IMG/VR virus record: IMGVR_UViG_3300030380_003863
Coordinates: 6,696 to 50,705 of that record
DNA length: 44,010 nt
Source: a virus
Direction: 5' to 3' (one strand)
This document shows, one piece after another, positions 37,101 through 43,833 of the stretch; the stretch's first letter is position 1, and each line of letters opens with the position of its first letter. The notes beneath the pieces are model-generated. The model was not told the origin of the DNA. It saw only the letters and a list, made by a program, of their open reading frames with translations, and ran no database searches. A program made the translations under genes and the position numbers.

Positions 37101-40100
37101 CCTGTAATAGTTACTGCACCCCCGCTTTCTGTAATCGTGATATTGCTACCTGCGGTGAATGCAAGGGTTTCACCGTTGGCTAATGTATTGCCACCTGCGG
37201 TTATTGTTCTAGGAGCAGTTAAGTAGGATTGAAGATCACTTATCTGGGATTCTGTTATAGAAAGGGCGGCTTGGTGTTGAGTTACGCTTCCTTGAGATAT
37301 TCTAGCATTCGCAAATGTACCAGATGTTATTTTGCTTGTTCCTAAACTAGGTATGTCGGATGCGGATAATCCGCCATCAAGAATATTGATTTCTGCTAAG
37401 GATGCAGTAATGCCCAAGTTGGTCAGACCTTGTGCTTGTTGTGTGCTATTGAGGGATTGATTGTCATCAATTCTCAATCTGTTGCCCAAAGAGGTAGCAG
37501 TTGTTGTTGAGAAACTAGCATCATCGTTTAGAGCCGCAGCCAACTCATTCAGAGTATCCAGGGCGGCAGGAGCAGAATCAACTATGGATGCGGTTTTACT
37601 GTCTATGTATGCCTTGATTGATTGTTGTGTTGCTAAGTTGGTAGCCGAGTTAGAGGCCATGTTGTCTTCATCCAATACAGGAACAACGAAGTCTATGTTG
37701 CCATCAGTATCATCATAACTTACAGAGATGAATGTTTCAGTACCATCAAGCATACCTCCAACAAAATCTTCCACTTGCTCTTGTGTTAGTTGAGTGTTAG
37801 TATCTGTTGATGCGATTGTTAGCGTTCCTGCTGCATCATCGTAAGTAGCAGTAACATTTGTTCCTGCGGTGATTACTCCTGCTACGAAATCCTCCACTTG
37901 CTCTTGTGTTAGTTGAGTGTTAGTATCGGTAGAAGAAAGCGTTAGTGTTCCTGCCGTATCGTCATAAGTAGCGGTAACATTTGTACCGCCTACAATTAGA
38001 CCATTAACAAAATCTTCGACTTGTTCTTGAGTTAGTTGCGTATCTGTATTAGTGGTAAAGGTTAGATTGCTTTGCATATAACTCTGCAATACAGATGTAT
38101 CCATTCTTTTGAGATTACCTCCATCACTTATGACAAACTCATCACCAGAAGCAAGCCCGCTTGTTAGAGCCGTTTGCCCTGTGATATCTTCTATTACAAA
38201 GTTGGATGACCCCGATGTAGCAAAGTTTTGAGCTGCGATGTAATCAAACACGGCATTGCCCGTTACCAAATCTCCCTCGCCATCGGCAACACCGCCCGAT
38301 CCATCAGTAGCAACGCCCTTTACTGCTGCAGCCCCTAACCCCAAGTTTGTTCGAGCCGTTCCTGCATTGGCTAAATCTGAAAGATTGCTCGCCTTTGCAA
38401 GTTTAGTTCCTATGCTTGTGGTAATGGTTGTTGAGAAACTAGCATCATCTCCCAATGCTGCCGCTAACTCATTCAATGTGTTCAATGCACCAGGGGCTGA
38501 ATCCACCAATCCTGCTACTTCTGCATCAACATACGCTTTGATGGATTGTTGGCTTGCCGCCGCAGTAGCACTATTTGATGACATATCATCCTGATCGAGC
38601 AGAGTCAATTGCGTGTTAGTGTCTGTTGAAACAAAGTCTAGTTTTCCATTGGTGTCATCATATGTAACTGCAATATTTGTTTCAGTATTACCAGAAACCA
38701 TCGCTCCGATTATGTCCTGGACTTGTTCAGTTGTTAGTTGAGTATTCGTATCCGTTGAGGCAAGAGTTAGAGTACCTGCGGCATCATCATATGTCTTCGT
38801 TATGTTACTGCCCGCTACCACTAAACTAGCCACGATATCTTCTATTTCTTCTTGCGTCTTCCCGCTAGATGAAATCGTCACCGCACCTCCCGATTCAGAG
38901 ATAGTGACATTTGTTCCTGCGGTAAAGGCAAGAGTTTCGCTATTTGCTAGGGTGTTACCTCCTGCGGTAACAGATCTAGGAGCAGTAATGTATGAACCAA
39001 GATCGCTAATTTGTGATTCAGTTATTGACAATGATGCTTGATGTTGTGTGATGTTTGATGCGGCAATCCGTGCATCTGCAAAAGTACCGGATGTTATCTT
39101 TGAAGTTGCTAGATTGGGTATGTTTGACGCACTTAGGTTTGCACTAATTGTATCTCCCGATAATGCGAGTCCTGATCCTACGGATAGATTAGTATCATCA
39201 CTAATGTCTATCGTACCCAATGTGATTGCTTGATTGGATATTGAAAGGTAATCATGATTGTCAGTAACGAGAGTGACATCAGTTGAATTGTCAGTTCCTG
39301 CTGCATCTACGCCTAGATTGCTTCTTGCAGTTGCGGCATTGGCTAAATCGGATAGGTTACTTGCCTTTGCAAGTTTAGTTCCGATGTTAGTGGCAATGGT
39401 CGTGGAAAAAGAAGCATCATCGTTTATTGCTGCAGCTAATTCATTCAAGGTGTCTAACGCACCAGGGGCAGAATCAACTAACGCAGAAACCTCTGAATCA
39501 ACATAGGCTTTGATGGATTGTTGTGATGCCGCATGAGTAGCGGAATTAGATGCCATGTTGTCTTCATCTTTCAGATCAAGATTCAATGTAGCCGCACCGC
39601 TTGTTGCCCCACCAGATAGCCCTGTTCCTGCTACTACTGATGTGATATCTCCTGTGTTTGTAGTGTAGCCATACGAGAGTATCTTATCCTCAATTGCCGC
39701 CGATGTCATCAAAGATGTATCATTATTTGCAAAAGATTCACTACTGATTTGCAGACTGTCTGCTGCTAATTCAGATACTGTAATCCCGCTAACATTCAAT
39801 GTAACTGTTCCACTTGCACCTCCACCGGACAACCCTGTTCCTGCGGTTACTCCTGTGATATCGCCTGTATCTGTTGTATATCCATATGAAAGAATCTTAT
39901 CCTCAATTGCTGCCGAAGTCATCAAGGAAGTATCATTGTCAGTAAATGATTCTGCACTCGTTTGAATACTGCTACCTGCAAACTCAGAGATGGTTAAACC
40001 ACCTACATTCAGAGTAACTGCACCCTCTGTTGCACTTCCTGTTATTCCCGTTCCGGCAGTTATGCTTGAAACTATACCGGAAACACCTGATAGTGATCCT

Positions 40101-40762
40101 CCTGTGATGCTAACATTGTCTGATGCTTGAGTAGCCATAGTGCCTAAACCAAGCGATGCTCTTGCCGTTGCTCCGCTTTCGGCTACCCATGTACCAGGAG
40201 AAGAACCATCTCCTACAATGAATACTCCGTCAGAGGGCACTAGATTGGCCAAAGCCGTCAAATCACCATCAAGTGTTTGATATACATTAGAGCCAACAAC
40301 TGAACCATCTGCCGGATTTACAACAGGGTCGTCTGCTCCTGCTACCAAACTGAATGTGATTACCTCAACCTGGATGGTGTATCTGAATAGTTTCTTAGAG
40401 CGATCTGAAAGGTCGGTCCTAGTCTTGTAAATCAAACGGTCAAAGTTAGTGTTGTCGCCTTTTCTGAATGCCTGTACGATTCTTCTAACCTCATTACGCA
40501 TCTCAGACAGTCTTTCTCGACTCTGTACTGTTCTGCAATCTATGGTGATATTAACGTGTTCATTAACGAAATCATAAACAAGTTCTGGTTGAGCCTCGTT
40601 ATGTGCCGTTTCAAATATACGGATGACATCGGTATCAAGTAGCCTAACTCTTTTTGCATCTCCCTTATCCACATCTGCAATATCCTCTATGGATGGTGCA
40701 GGTGGCTTAGACCAATTTGTTGCGAGAATATCCCGTAACGCACCTATTGCATCTTTAGCCAT
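31118..40762 (-). CDS. Giant tail fibre (3214 aa) with tail-terminator-like N-terminus
   Basis: Residues 1-155 form an alpha/beta domain (IGALRDILATNW, PELVYDFVNEHVNITIDCRT, RLSEMRNEVRRIVQAFRKGD, KKLFRYTIQVEVITFS). It lies in the slot where siphoviruses encode the tail terminator. From about 160 to 2600 the protein is built of fibre repeats: (D/E)(D/N)MASNSAT with QQSIKAYVDAEV (seven copies), LNTLNELAAALGDDASFSTT (five), LAFTAGSNVTITESGGAVTI (six or more) and QLTQEQVEDFV (about eight). Residues 2600-3140 hold other fibre repeats (GDITLDADGSQVYFKDAG), and the end (AMTFNLPASPHRGEQYIIMS to SEWIVLG) is a fibre tip common in marine phages. It starts after a strong GGAGGTG site and overlaps the 88-residue gene by 8 bases. 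It is clearly a fibre; the terminator reading of the N-terminus is inference from position and pattern. Confidence 0.85.
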   Translation of the reverse strand: MAKDAIGALRDILATNWSKPPAPSIEDIADVDKGDAKRVRLLDTDVIRIFETAHNEAQPELVYDFVNEHVNITIDCRTVQSRERLSEMRNEVRRIVQAFRKGDNTNFDRLIYKTRTDLSDRSKKLFRYTIQVEVITFSLVAGADDPVVNPADGSVVGSNVYQTLDGDLTALANLVPSDGVFIVGDGSSPGTWVAESGATARASLGLGTMATQASDNVSITGGSLSGVSGIVSSITAGTGITGSATEGAVTLNVGGLTISEFAGSSIQTSAESFTDNDTSLMTSAAIEDKILSYGYTTDTGDITGVTAGTGLSGGGASGTVTLNVSGITVSELAADSLQISSESFANNDTSLMTSAAIEDKILSYGYTTNTGDITSVVAGTGLSGGATSGAATLNLDLKDEDNMASNSATHAASQQSIKAYVDSEVSALVDSAPGALDTLNELAAAINDDASFSTTIATNIGTKLAKASNLSDLANAATARSNLGVDAAGTDNSTDVTLVTDNHDYLSISNQAITLGTIDISDDTNLSVGSGLALSGDTISANLSASNIPNLATSKITSGTFADARIAASNITQHQASLSITESQISDLGSYITAPRSVTAGGNTLANSETLAFTAGTNVTISESGGAVTISSSGKTQEEIEDIVASLVVAGSNITKTYDDAAGTLTLASTDTNTQLTTEQVQDIIGAMVSGNTETNIAVTYDDTNGKLDFVSTDTNTQLTLLDQDDMSSNSATAAASQQSIKAYVDAEVAGLVDSAPGALNTLNELAAALGDDASFSTTITTSIGTKLAKASNLSDLANAGTARTNLGLGAAAVKGVATDGSGGVADGEGDLVTGNAVFDYIAAQNFATSGSSNFVIEDITGQTALTSGLASGDEFVISDGGNLKRMDTSVLQSYMQSNLTFTTNTDTQLTQEQVEDFVNGLIVGGTNVTATYDDTAGTLTLSSTDTNTQLTQEQVEDFVAGVITAGTNVTATYDDAAGTLTIASTDTNTQLTQEQVEDFVGGMLDGTETFISVSYDDTDGNIDFVVPVLDEDNMASNSATNLATQQSIKAYIDSKTASIVDSAPAALDTLNELAAALNDDASFSTTTATSLGNRLRIDDNQSLNSTQQAQGLTNLGITASLAEINILDGGLSASDIPSLGTSKITSGTFANARISQGSVTQHQAALSITESQISDLQSYLTAPRTITAGGNTLANGETLAFTAGSNITITESGGAVTITGAAGGIGGSIADTQVAFGNSTNIAGDANFTFDSSNEILKVGEIVRVGAGSNTFPAYSFHGVTDLGLRFSQVSSADVLRVVVDGEDQVDFINGAIQPVTNNDIDLGTASLQFKNAYFDGTVEADAITLNGTALGALATLDSVAAGQIDANAVDSSELKDGAVDESHLNVTNSPVDNYILSYDQASGGFTWIAAGAGGENNQNAFSTVSVSGQSDVVADGTTDTLTFAAGSNVTLTTNASSDTVTIASTDTNTQLSQEQVEDFVAGVIVAGSNITKTYDDAAGTLTLASTDTNTQLSTEQVQDIVGGMFSGNTETRISATYEDGDGTIDLVVDDMTPRTITAGGNTLASTETLAFTAGSNVTITESGGAVTIASTDTNTQLSLLDEDNFASNSATAAASQQSIKAYVDAEVSGLVDSAPGALNTLNELAAALGDDASFSTTTATSLGNRLRVDVSNQGLNSTQQGNALTNLGITASLAEINILDGGLSASDIPSLATSKITSGTFANGRISEGSVTQHQAALSITESQISDLGSYITAVRSVTAGGNTLASGETLAFTAGSNVTITESGGAVTIASTDTNTQYSAGSGIALSSTTFSVAAGNGLAQEASGLKLDDPANLSELNESTDATDDKILLWDESASSWKYMTLDNLQDSIDTTASGGAGEAFKTISVSGQSDVVADAAADTLTFAGGSNVTITTNASSDTITFASTDTNTEYSAGTNISLSGTTFNVDDAFLKNDADDTTTGKLTAAGFVSTSTDGIVLSAHNVSLTAGTSNNPRFTTGVAASSGATLSFVGSDGNVISNLTIPSSSGTISLSDTQLSQEQVEDFVAGVITAGSNITKTYDDAAGTLTLAATDTNTQLSTEQVQDIVGAMFGGNTETRISATYQDGDGTIDLVVDDMTADTNTFRTVTAGGNTLGSSETLAFTAGSNVTITESGGAVTIASTDTNTNTFRTVTAGGNTLGSSETLAFTAGSNVTITESGGSVTIAATDTNTQLTLLDQDNMSSNSATAAASQQSIKAYVDAEVAGIVDSAPGALNTLNELAAALGDDASFSTTIATSIGTKLAKSSNLSDLANAATARSNLGVDAAGTDNSTDVTLVTSSHDYLSISSQAITLGQIDISDDTNLVAGTGISLSGDTLNVGGLTVSELAAGSILLSSESFADSDTQLMTAKAINDRIESFNYTTNTGDITAVVAGDGLTGGATSGSATLNVVGGTGITANANDVAITAAQTGITSVLNSSLKLGYGASDAYITFANDNHIDFHIDNTNQIRLSDGILRPLTSNDIDLGNDSKRWSSVSTVGLSIGATNSSAATMTAILDEDNMASDSATALATQQSIKAYVDAEVSGASGGASDLDGLSDVSYSNGDLTISSLDKIVASSNLEFDVGGDITLDADGSQVYFKDAGTTRFQFNLDSTPELDVVGNFTIDGSGDISLDAGSPTWRFKSAGTEYFRIAMISSGDIVLQNTTDDKDLYLRGIDGGVTTDFLRFDASNAGEAIFSGNLTIPGEIRHSGDTNNSIAFGTDTQTFETGGSSRLDISDSGVRLGGANSRVTTILNEDNMASDSDTALATQQSIKAYVDANAGGGGASALNDLSDVTYSSGDLTISSLDTLVVGDFTIDSSGDISLDADGADIRLKDAGTTYGNLAHDGGDFKIKAVVNDADMYFMVKDNNSNVNALILDGSAAGAATFNAGITIGGNLDTNSQNIIIDDAHGILDDSSNEMLIFEKTANADSYIEVHNAVANNTTVNTLFGSDVVGTNQGNALTSVGPGFAATGPNDNVALAFKTKGLGQFVFVNDDTTNTSGPTLALMRKHSSEADDDNIGQLKFMAMDDSPTGSDVEDLRDYAKIKVKTTDVTSGNADGYMMISALRKDSHTDFLSIGSDPNAHGDTPAAGVAAKAGQLRTFSSNLTMTRADHAGLYLLATSAMTFNLPASPHRGEQYIIMSNTTGTVTISADGSDTMNGSTTNLTITTRYEAKTCIAVSDSEWIVLG
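32344..39570 (-). repeat. Array of coding repeats in the fibre gene
   Basis: Seven copies of the QQSIKAYVD unit are encoded near 32344-32430, 33061-33150, 34021-34110, 35872-35965, 37590-37680, 38511-38600 and 39490-39570. TESGG units lie near 34150, 34290, 35400, 36010, 37110 and 38890. The protein units are very similar, but the DNA copies differ at many third codon positions. Confidence 0.8.
34124..34395 (-). repeat. Tandem pair of near-identical 45-residue units
   Basis: Two adjacent units, each starting TNTFRTVTAGGNTLGSSETL and ending in TITESGG(A/S)VTI, differ at only 2 of about 45 residues. By hand alignment the DNA differs at about 26 of 129 bases, almost all silent. Confidence 0.75.
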
Positions 40763-41021
40763 TCATCAACACCTCCGAAAAATTGTCTTTTGCGGCCTTC
40801 AAAGCCACCCTGAAGGCATTATTTTCAATTTGTTTCATTACATTTGCTTCTATTTCTTCATCCGTGAAGCCAAGTCCGTCTGCGGTAGCCATTTGCCTTT
40901 CTTGAGATAGGAGCATCTTATACATGGCTGGCTCGTTTTGTTCAACGGCCTTCAAAGCCCTTGACACTTGCCTCTCTGCGTCTTGCAGGGATTTGAGATA
41001 CTTCACTAAATCTGAAACCAC
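40755..41021 (-). CDS. Small helical protein in the neck region
   Basis: This is an unknown 88-residue protein, almost wholly helical and charged (LVKYLKSLQDAERQVSRALK, then AMYKMLLSQERQMATADGLG and FTDEEIEANVMKQIEN). It starts with GTG three bases after the connector gene stop and ends 8 bases inside the fibre gene, so translation is probably coupled on both sides. Its slot, between connector and terminator, is where head-closure proteins are often encoded, but those are usually beta-rich, so I do not assign it. A small assembly factor is possible. Confidence 0.6.
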   Translation of the reverse strand: MVSDLVKYLKSLQDAERQVSRALKAVEQNEPAMYKMLLSQERQMATADGLGFTDEEIEANVMKQIENNAFRVALKAAKDNFSEVLMNG

Positions 41022-41024
41022 AGC

Positions 41025-42620
41025 TCAACCACCCATACCTGCGACTATTATTCCTTCTTGGTATGGGATTAGGATTCTCTTTACCTCTTCTTCTAACTTT
41101 TGAATCTTGGAAGGGAGATCCACATTCTGCGTACCTTCTGGAAACATAGCAGTATAATCGTCAGTCATCATGATGTCCAAAGCAACTAACTTGGTACAAG
41201 CATCTTCTATTGCCTTGTCAAGATATCTTTCGCCATAAATATAGGATAACTTGAGGCTATGATTCTCAAAGAATGGATATTGATTGTTGAACATGATTGC
41301 ACCATTGTCTTCCATTGACCACCAATCTTGTTGCCTCTGCTCATCGGTAGCATCGCTATCAAACCTAGTCTGATATACTTCGGTGCTTGCAGATATGTTT
41401 GCTACGAAATCAGATGTCAAGTCATCTGCAACTGTTATTGTATTGCCACTTCTAGTACATCTTGCTACTCGGATGGTAGCTCCTGTACCGTAGTAGTACA
41501 GACCATTTCCTTGAACAAACGCAGAGGCATCATCTAACACAAAACTACTACCTGATACAGATGAAACTGTGTCGTTAATGGTGTTTGATAATCCAAAAGC
41601 AAATGTGTTAAGATTAGTAACTGCTATTGTTGTATCTTCACCCTCATCAGTTGATCTCATACTACTGATTAGCACAACTCCATCGCCCTCATCGCTATTG
41701 GCAGTAGCCAAGAACTCATGACTGACATTGAGGGCTTTGCTATCTTCTGTCATAGTCCCTATTTGAATAGAGGTTTTTCCTGTTGCATCATCTTCATTGA
41801 TTAGATTGCCAATCTGACTTGCAATAGTCTTGACTCCGAAATCCTTCGCCCAGGTAGTAGCAGTACCGCCACTTGACAAAGTTGCAGTATGTGCTATGTT
41901 TGGACATAGGAATATTTTATCTGTATTGTTGAATAGATGAGGATCACGCACAGTTAATTCCACACGAGATGATGCTAACTCTCGATAGTGATCTCCTTGC
42001 CACACACCCATTCGCAATATCCTTTGGATTGAACGGTTTCTGAGATATACTGCTCCAACGTAGTCGGTATAGTATCTTCTGCGATATGGTTTGAATGTAG
42101 TAAAGTTTTGATATTCATCGGTGACAAGTCTTGGCCTCCATGACATTCTAGTAATTTTGTCAATGTAATCCTGCCTTCTTTGAATTAGTTGTTCAACTTG
42201 TGATTTGCTTATGCCTCTCTGCGAGGAGTTAGAAAGTATGGAACTAGGTTGAACATACGCACTATTGGCTTTGGTATATGACGTTCCAGGATTAGCTGCT
42301 TTGAGAACAACTCCTCCACTTGATCCTAATGATGCAATTCCTGTGAGAGTCAATGTGCTTCCCAATGCATCCACATCATCATAGACAGTAACCGAATCTC
42401 CACTTGCAAACCCCCATCTTCTGTAATCAGCCCCTGCTATTGGTATCTTGATTGTATCAACACCACTTTCGGTTGCCGTGCTTGTATCGGCAATGAGTTC
42501 TGTTGGTTTAGCATCAGGTAGTTGTAGGTATGATTCAACCTTTGCAACAGTAGTATATACTAATTCGGAAGGATAGAGAGGTTGGTCGGGTCTATGCCCT
42601 GGTGTGAATACTCGTGGCAT
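41025..42620 (-). CDS. Head-tail connector (adaptor)-like protein
   Basis: The protein has 531 residues. Helical segments at its start and end resemble gp6-type head-tail adaptors: YTTVAKVESYLQLPD (23-37), SQVEQLIQRRQDYIDKITRM (about 139-158) and, near the end, AIEDACTKLVALDIMMTDDY with KIQKLEEEVKRILIPY. Adaptors of this family are usually 100-150 residues. Here two large beta-rich insertions lie between the helices, including one with SGSSFVLDDASAF (about 347-359) like a module in the 2187-residue baseplate protein. Its position before the terminator slot fits. A GGGAGGATG site precedes the ATG. The call is by pattern and order. Confidence 0.55.
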   Translation of the reverse strand: MPRVFTPGHRPDQPLYPSELVYTTVAKVESYLQLPDAKPTELIADTSTATESGVDTIKIPIAGADYRRWGFASGDSVTVYDDVDALGSTLTLTGIASLGSSGGVVLKAANPGTSYTKANSAYVQPSSILSNSSQRGISKSQVEQLIQRRQDYIDKITRMSWRPRLVTDEYQNFTTFKPYRRRYYTDYVGAVYLRNRSIQRILRMGVWQGDHYRELASSRVELTVRDPHLFNNTDKIFLCPNIAHTATLSSGGTATTWAKDFGVKTIASQIGNLINEDDATGKTSIQIGTMTEDSKALNVSHEFLATANSDEGDGVVLISSMRSTDEGEDTTIAVTNLNTFAFGLSNTINDTVSSVSGSSFVLDDASAFVQGNGLYYYGTGATIRVARCTRSGNTITVADDLTSDFVANISASTEVYQTRFDSDATDEQRQQDWWSMEDNGAIMFNNQYPFFENHSLKLSYIYGERYLDKAIEDACTKLVALDIMMTDDYTAMFPEGTQNVDLPSKIQKLEEEVKRILIPYQEGIIVAGMGG

Positions 42621-42635
42621 TGCTATTCATCCTCC

Positions 42636-42938
42636 CTATCTCCCTAAATTGTAATCCATATCACACCCACATCCCGCACAACTTGGTGTCCAACAGAAAT
42701 GGAGCAGACCGCACTCTTTGCATCGTGTGCCTGATCCAATGTTTTGAATGTCATATCTTTCCCTTCCTCGAATCTTCACACGGATAGTTTCGGCTTTGGC
42801 CAGGTTCTCCTTACTAAACGGAGAATCGTCTGTTTTTATTGACCCTTCGTTTGTAGCAATCTCTGCCATCCGTGTTTTACGGCGGCGTTCTATCGCATGG
42901 GCTTCTTCAAAGCAAATCTCGTCAAGTTCTAAGGCCAC
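42636..42938 (-). CDS. Zinc-ribbon protein with charged helix
   Basis: The protein has 100 residues. The N-terminal half is a charged helix (FEEAHAIERRRKTRMAEIAT). The C-terminal half holds a zinc ribbon, CKECGLLHFCWTP followed by SCAGCGCDM (Cys pairs 73/76 and 88/91, with further Cys at 82 and 93). It starts with GTG about 8 bases after a GGGGGC stretch, and lies between the connector and a small virion protein. The zinc ribbon suggests nucleic acid or protein binding. I do not recognise the family. Confidence 0.68.
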   Translation of the reverse strand: MALELDEICFEEAHAIERRRKTRMAEIATNEGSIKTDDSPFSKENLAKAETIRVKIRGRERYDIQNIGSGTRCKECGLLHFCWTPSCAGCGCDMDYNLGR

Positions 42939-42953
42939 ACGGCAAGCCCCCTA

Positions 42954-43265
42954 TCAGGCTCGCCCACCTGTGACTGTAACAAACGTCACGGTTGAAGAGA
43001 GGTTAGTTGCACTTGCGACCTCATCTAAAGCCGCAGAGTCTGCTCCTGCTTCATACGCCAAAACTTTCTTGTTGGATCTATCGTATTGGAATACATATCC
43101 TCCACTAACTTCAACATGAACGGTTTCTATGTTTGATACATATGTCGTCAAATCCAATGGTTCTCCGCCCGTTGGATACGAGCTATCAAATGTGATTTTC
43201 AGAGCAACAGTCAAGCGGTTGCCTGTTACGTTTGTTCTTCCCAATTGCTCTACTGTCAATGCCAT
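42954..43265 (-). CDS. Small virion protein of a type common in marine phages
   Basis: The protein has 103 residues. The pattern MALTVEQLGR, then LTVALKITFDSSYPTGGEPL, VSGGYVFQYDRSNKKVLAYE and a closing ATNLSSTVTFVTVTGG is one I associate with small beta-rich virion proteins encoded near the capsid gene in many marine phage genomes. The function there is usually not known; capsid decoration or a neck protein are options. An AGGTGAG site precedes the ATG. The 40 bases upstream are AT-rich and might hold a promoter, but I cannot support one. Confidence 0.65.
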   Translation of the reverse strand: MALTVEQLGRTNVTGNRLTVALKITFDSSYPTGGEPLDLTTYVSNIETVHVEVSGGYVFQYDRSNKKVLAYEAGADSAALDEVASATNLSSTVTFVTVTGGRA

Positions 43266-43305
43266 ACTGAACTCACCTTTGATTCAATCCTATTTAACTA
43301 CTATT

Positions 43306-43833
43306 TTACTCATGAAGTATGACTATGCGGGCAGTTCCACCCGAAAAAGTGCCATTGGAGGTCGCTAGGGTAAATCTTACCCTTCCACAGACCAATCCGT
43401 TCCATGCAGCAGGTTCGTCAATTGTTTTACCGCCAACGGTGCTACTTGCAGGTGCGGTTACTGTGAAATGAAGACCACTTGTATTGCCTCCATCTGCATT
43501 CATGTTGCCCCCTTCTGATGTTTGGAAATTGTAAGGAACAGTTACTGCGGTTCTAACATCAAAGTTTGCAAGGGTATCGCAGTAAGGATACTCAACACCT
43601 TCGCTATCTTCAACATCCATAGCAATCTTCAATGAACCTGTTGTACCTGCATTTGCATTGCAAGTTAGCCTGGAACAATCTAATACGAGTCTTCCTATCT
43701 TGCCATTAAGATCCAAAGTTCCACTCAATGAGTTGGTGCTATCAGCAGTTAGAGTTAGCACTCTTCGGTTTGCACGAACACGGCTCGCATATCGGCCTGA
43801 TCCATCATCAATGTCTGCGAATGAATCAGTCAA
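43306..43833 (-). CDS. Unknown beta-rich virion-block protein
   Basis: The protein has 175 residues and is mostly beta strands (ANRRVLTLTADSTNSLSGTL, IGRLVLDCSRLTCNANAG, SLKIAMDVEDSEGVEYPY, CGRVRFTLATSNGTFSGG). It has four or so cysteines, not in zinc-binding pairs. The start is a TTG overlapping the upstream TGA by 4 bases, with a run of five G's 7 bases before it. Composition and position, between capsid-side genes and the connector, fit a decoration or neck protein. I do not recognise the family. Confidence 0.6.
   Translation of the reverse strand: MTDSFADIDDGSGRYASRVRANRRVLTLTADSTNSLSGTLDLNGKIGRLVLDCSRLTCNANAGTTGSLKIAMDVEDSEGVEYPYCDTLANFDVRTAVTVPYNFQTSEGGNMNADGGNTSGLHFTVTAPASSTVGGKTIDEPAAWNGLVCGRVRFTLATSNGTFSGGTARIVILHE

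Noticed and set aside
31155-39506. Many plus-strand open frames of 60-135 codons opposite the fibre gene
   Set aside because: They mirror the repeats of the fibre gene, have low-complexity Val/Ser/Ala-rich translations that repeat with it, and lack ribosome binding sites. They are shadows.
32344-39570. Possible CRISPR array
   Set aside because: The repeats are long, imperfect at the DNA level, spaced 700-1850 bases apart and in one reading frame. They are coding repeats.
30511-40762. Diversity-generating retroelement acting on the fibre or adhesin genes
   Set aside because: I found no reverse transcriptase gene and no template/variable repeat pair with adenine-specific differences in the window.
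41025-42620. Major capsid protein
   Set aside because: The length would fit, but the terminal helices look like a connector and the position directly before the tail genes does not fit a capsid protein. The capsid gene is expected beyond the right edge.
43266-43305. TATA-like AT-rich stretch upstream of the 103-residue gene
   Set aside because: A TTAAATA-like sequence is present on the minus strand, but it lies too close to the ATG and there is no supporting BRE element. It is not distinct from background.
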